Part shown: positions 62,101 to 64,000 of the stretch, in pieces
How the letters are laid out: every line of letters begins with the position of its first letter
Numbering within the stretch: position 1 is the first letter of the stretch
NCBI GenBank assembly: GCA_003342895.1
Contig: PTFA01000050.1
Span: 4,879,723-4,943,722, forward strand
Length of the DNA stretch: 64,000 nt
Origin: Casuarius casuarius
Taxonomy: Eukaryota > Chordata > Aves > Casuariiformes > Casuariidae
Direction: 5' to 3'
Program-made: the position numbers and the translations under genes
Notes under the pieces: generated by a model
Seen by the model: only the letters and a program-made list of their open reading frames with translations
What the model was told of the DNA's origin: nothing
Databases searched by the model: none

Positions 62101-63360
62101 TATGCTGCAATAGTTGTCTTCAACGACACCCAAAATAGAGCAGTGATTGTAGTTCATGGCATAATTGGAAAATGTGGGGAACGCACCTGAACAGCAGGGA
62201 GAAAAGGGATGTTGTCCTCCTCGTTCAGTACGGACAGTGACATTGGCTTCAGCTGTGGCATCTCCGCAGCCGTGAGATCTTCCTCTTGGCCGGTACATAC
62301 GCAGGGTCTCATCGGGATTTTTCTCTGCTCTTGCAGATTTCTGTTTGTACCCTTCTATACTGCTGCTTTCTCCTGAGCCACTTAAAGGCTATTATCATTG
62401 CCAACTTTATGCACTAGAGTTGCAAACCCTTGTTATGCCGTTTCCTTCCTCCCCAGTAAGACATCCGAATGTGTCCTAGCACGTGGGCTAATAGCGGAGT
62501 TTGCCTGGCACTGGCACGTGGCCCGAGTTTGGACGACAGCGCATTTTTCAGGCCGCGAGCTTCTCCGCTCTGGAATTATTGTCCTGGGGGTTATGGTGCA
62601 GGAGCAAATGGAAGGCTTGGCCTTATTACCTGTGCGGTCAGCAGCTGGAACGTTACTTTTAGGAAATTTTACTTTCCTTTATTATTGCATTTCTTCACAG
62701 TTTCTCCTGACCTTTGACTGGAAGTTGTATATTGAGCCCTTTAATACTACAAAATCCATGGTGAAAGTACCACAGAGCTTGTAGAAGGACGAATGCACTG
62801 ACACCGCTAATTCTGTGGTATTGTAGAGCTCAATCCTTAAATTTTCCTGAATTTCAACACTTGAAAAAAATAAAATAGATGAATCTTTGAATTCCTTTAT
62901 GTTATAATAAATTTTTTTGCTTTACTTGAAAGGGGACTAATTGTTAGGAGTTTTGTATAGTCTATGTCTCGGCAGTAAAGCAAGATTTTGTATCAGTTAA
63001 GCAACTGCTGAAACTCACGATGTGAAGAGCAGTATCACAGTAACTCCAGCGGCACGGATCCCCTGGCTGTGCTTTTTCGGGCTGTCCAGACCCGCAGCCC
63101 TATCCCTATGTGAAAGGCATGCTTTAGCGATTAACCGCGTGAGCTCTCTGGCAGTATCAGTGAGTCTCACCTAGTGCACGCCAGGATCTTGCTCTATGGC
63201 TCACAATTAGTTTTGTGCACTGAAATGGCTTAAGCAGATGCATTTATTTTTGTTGTAGTTTTATTGCCTCAAAATGTATTTTTTCAGGTGGTAAGGCAGA
63301 TTCTGTTGATCAATATAAGAATACTAAAATTCTGGTCTTTGAGTGTCCCTTGACGTTTTA
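59161..63360. other. Non-coding segment, no gene
   Basis: AT-rich, with mild CpG-bearing stretches near 60690-60800 and 62470-62580. Open frames there (60692-61009 plus, 105 codons; 62398-62784 plus, 128 codons) have no domain or homologue that I recognise. No transposon is evident beyond the LINE that ends at 59160. Confidence 0.55.
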
Positions 63361-63427
63361 GACCCAAATCTTGCAATGACACAGGCACAAATGAACAGAT
63401 GCATATCCCTTTTTAGGATCAGGGGCT
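63361..63427. mobile_element. Possible palindromic MITE-like remnant
   Basis: The left end GACCCAAATCTTGCAA and the reverse complement of the right end (GCCCCTGATCCTAAAA) agree at about 11 of 16 positions. The interior, in reverse complement, reads GGGATATGCATCTG, which resembles another palindromic amniote repeat with TTATGCATGTG-type arms. If correct, the centre is deleted. Weak evidence. Confidence 0.3.
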
Positions 63428-64000
63428 TGGATATAAGTCTATTGTTACAGGGATGCTGAGAGCAAATCTGTTTAAGATATTTTTTATAAGGCCCAGTCCA
63501 TGTGAGCACCTTTAAGTACAATGGCATAGATACTGAAATAGTAACATTAAGTATGTTTATGATGGTGACTTTCAGAGTTTTGGTTCCCCAGAATATAATT
63601 TTAAAGTGTTTGCAAATGATTATAATTTCAAAATGATTACAACTGCTGCTTTTAAATTAAAAAAAAAAAAAAGGATCAAACTTTGAGCAGACATTTCTGA
63701 ACCAAACTACCACAATGTCAGCCCTTAACTAAATACCTGTTAAATATGAGAATATTCACTGCCTGCAGTGGGTCCCCTTTCTTGACACCAAACTTAAAGG
63801 GAAGGGAGGAAACTGGAGAGTTGTACCTGGGAGAACTGCGGATCTCTTGTGCCTATTCTTGGAATCTGATTTCCAGAGACACCTGGCAAATAAATGGAAC
63901 TTACAGCATCTTAAAAAACTGTGGTAGGAACAGCAAAAGTGGCTTAAAATTTCCATTAGTATCGTAAGTTGCGATTCTAATCAGATTCATTTATACTTTT
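63428..64000. other. Non-coding segment, no gene
   Basis: AT-rich to the end of the window, with a 14-base poly-A run at 63659-63672. Open frames at 63746-63967 plus and 63756-63956 minus overlap on opposite strands and have no coding signature. Confidence 0.55.

Overview
This is vertebrate nuclear DNA, most probably from a bird; a crocodilian or turtle is the alternative. No stretch can be defended as a protein-coding gene or exon. The open frames are short, lie on both strands at similar density, start at arbitrary ATGs and match no protein family I recognise. The longest ones (up to about 230 codons) lie in GC-rich patches, where stop codons are rare by composition. I found no tRNA, rRNA, CRISPR array, prokaryotic operon or intact mobile element. 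The window is best read as intergenic DNA, or the inside of a very long intron, in a gene-poor region.

The recognisable repeats are few and very old. There are five degraded L3/CR1-type LINE remnants: 4.3-4.66 kb (minus), 37.6-37.8 kb (plus), 39.8-40.8 kb (plus), 54.6-55.3 kb (minus) and 58.3-59.2 kb (minus). One convincing MIR/CORE-SINE remnant lies at 2.7 kb, with a weaker one at 47.2 kb. A small family of palindromic, MITE-like remnants lies at 12.3, 22.1 and 51.0 kb, perhaps also at 63.4 kb. I saw no young avian CR1 tail (the short ATTCTATG-type terminal repeats), no LTR element and no recent transposon. That low, ancient repeat load is the main reason for favouring a bird.

The base composition is a mosaic. 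An AT-rich background is broken by sharply bounded GC-rich, CpG-rich patches of about 100-900 bp: near 0.2, 8.2, 14.4, 26.6, 27.5, 34.1, 36.0-36.9, 43.2, 44.4-44.7, 46.9, 48.7-49.4, 49.6, 50.4 and 51.7 kb. The 36.0-36.9 kb patch has roughly 88 CpG in about 0.9 kb by hand count, which is CpG-island density with no visible gene. A second block spans 48.7-50.5 kb.

Between the patches, several AT-rich blocks dense in TAAT/ATTA homeodomain-type cores (42.1-42.5, 43.4-44.2, 45.6-45.9, 46.6-46.9, 47.5-47.9 and 50.5-50.9 kb; weaker at 13.5, 35.6, 37.1 and 57.1 kb) look like conserved non-coding elements. That is inference from texture only. An 11-bp perfect inverted repeat able to fold into a ~70-nt hairpin lies inside the 43.4-44.2 kb block. 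The working picture of 36-52 kb is a regulatory stretch: candidate enhancers between CpG-rich patches, one or two of which could be promoters of an unseen non-coding RNA or of a gene outside the window. No undescribed protein system is visible.
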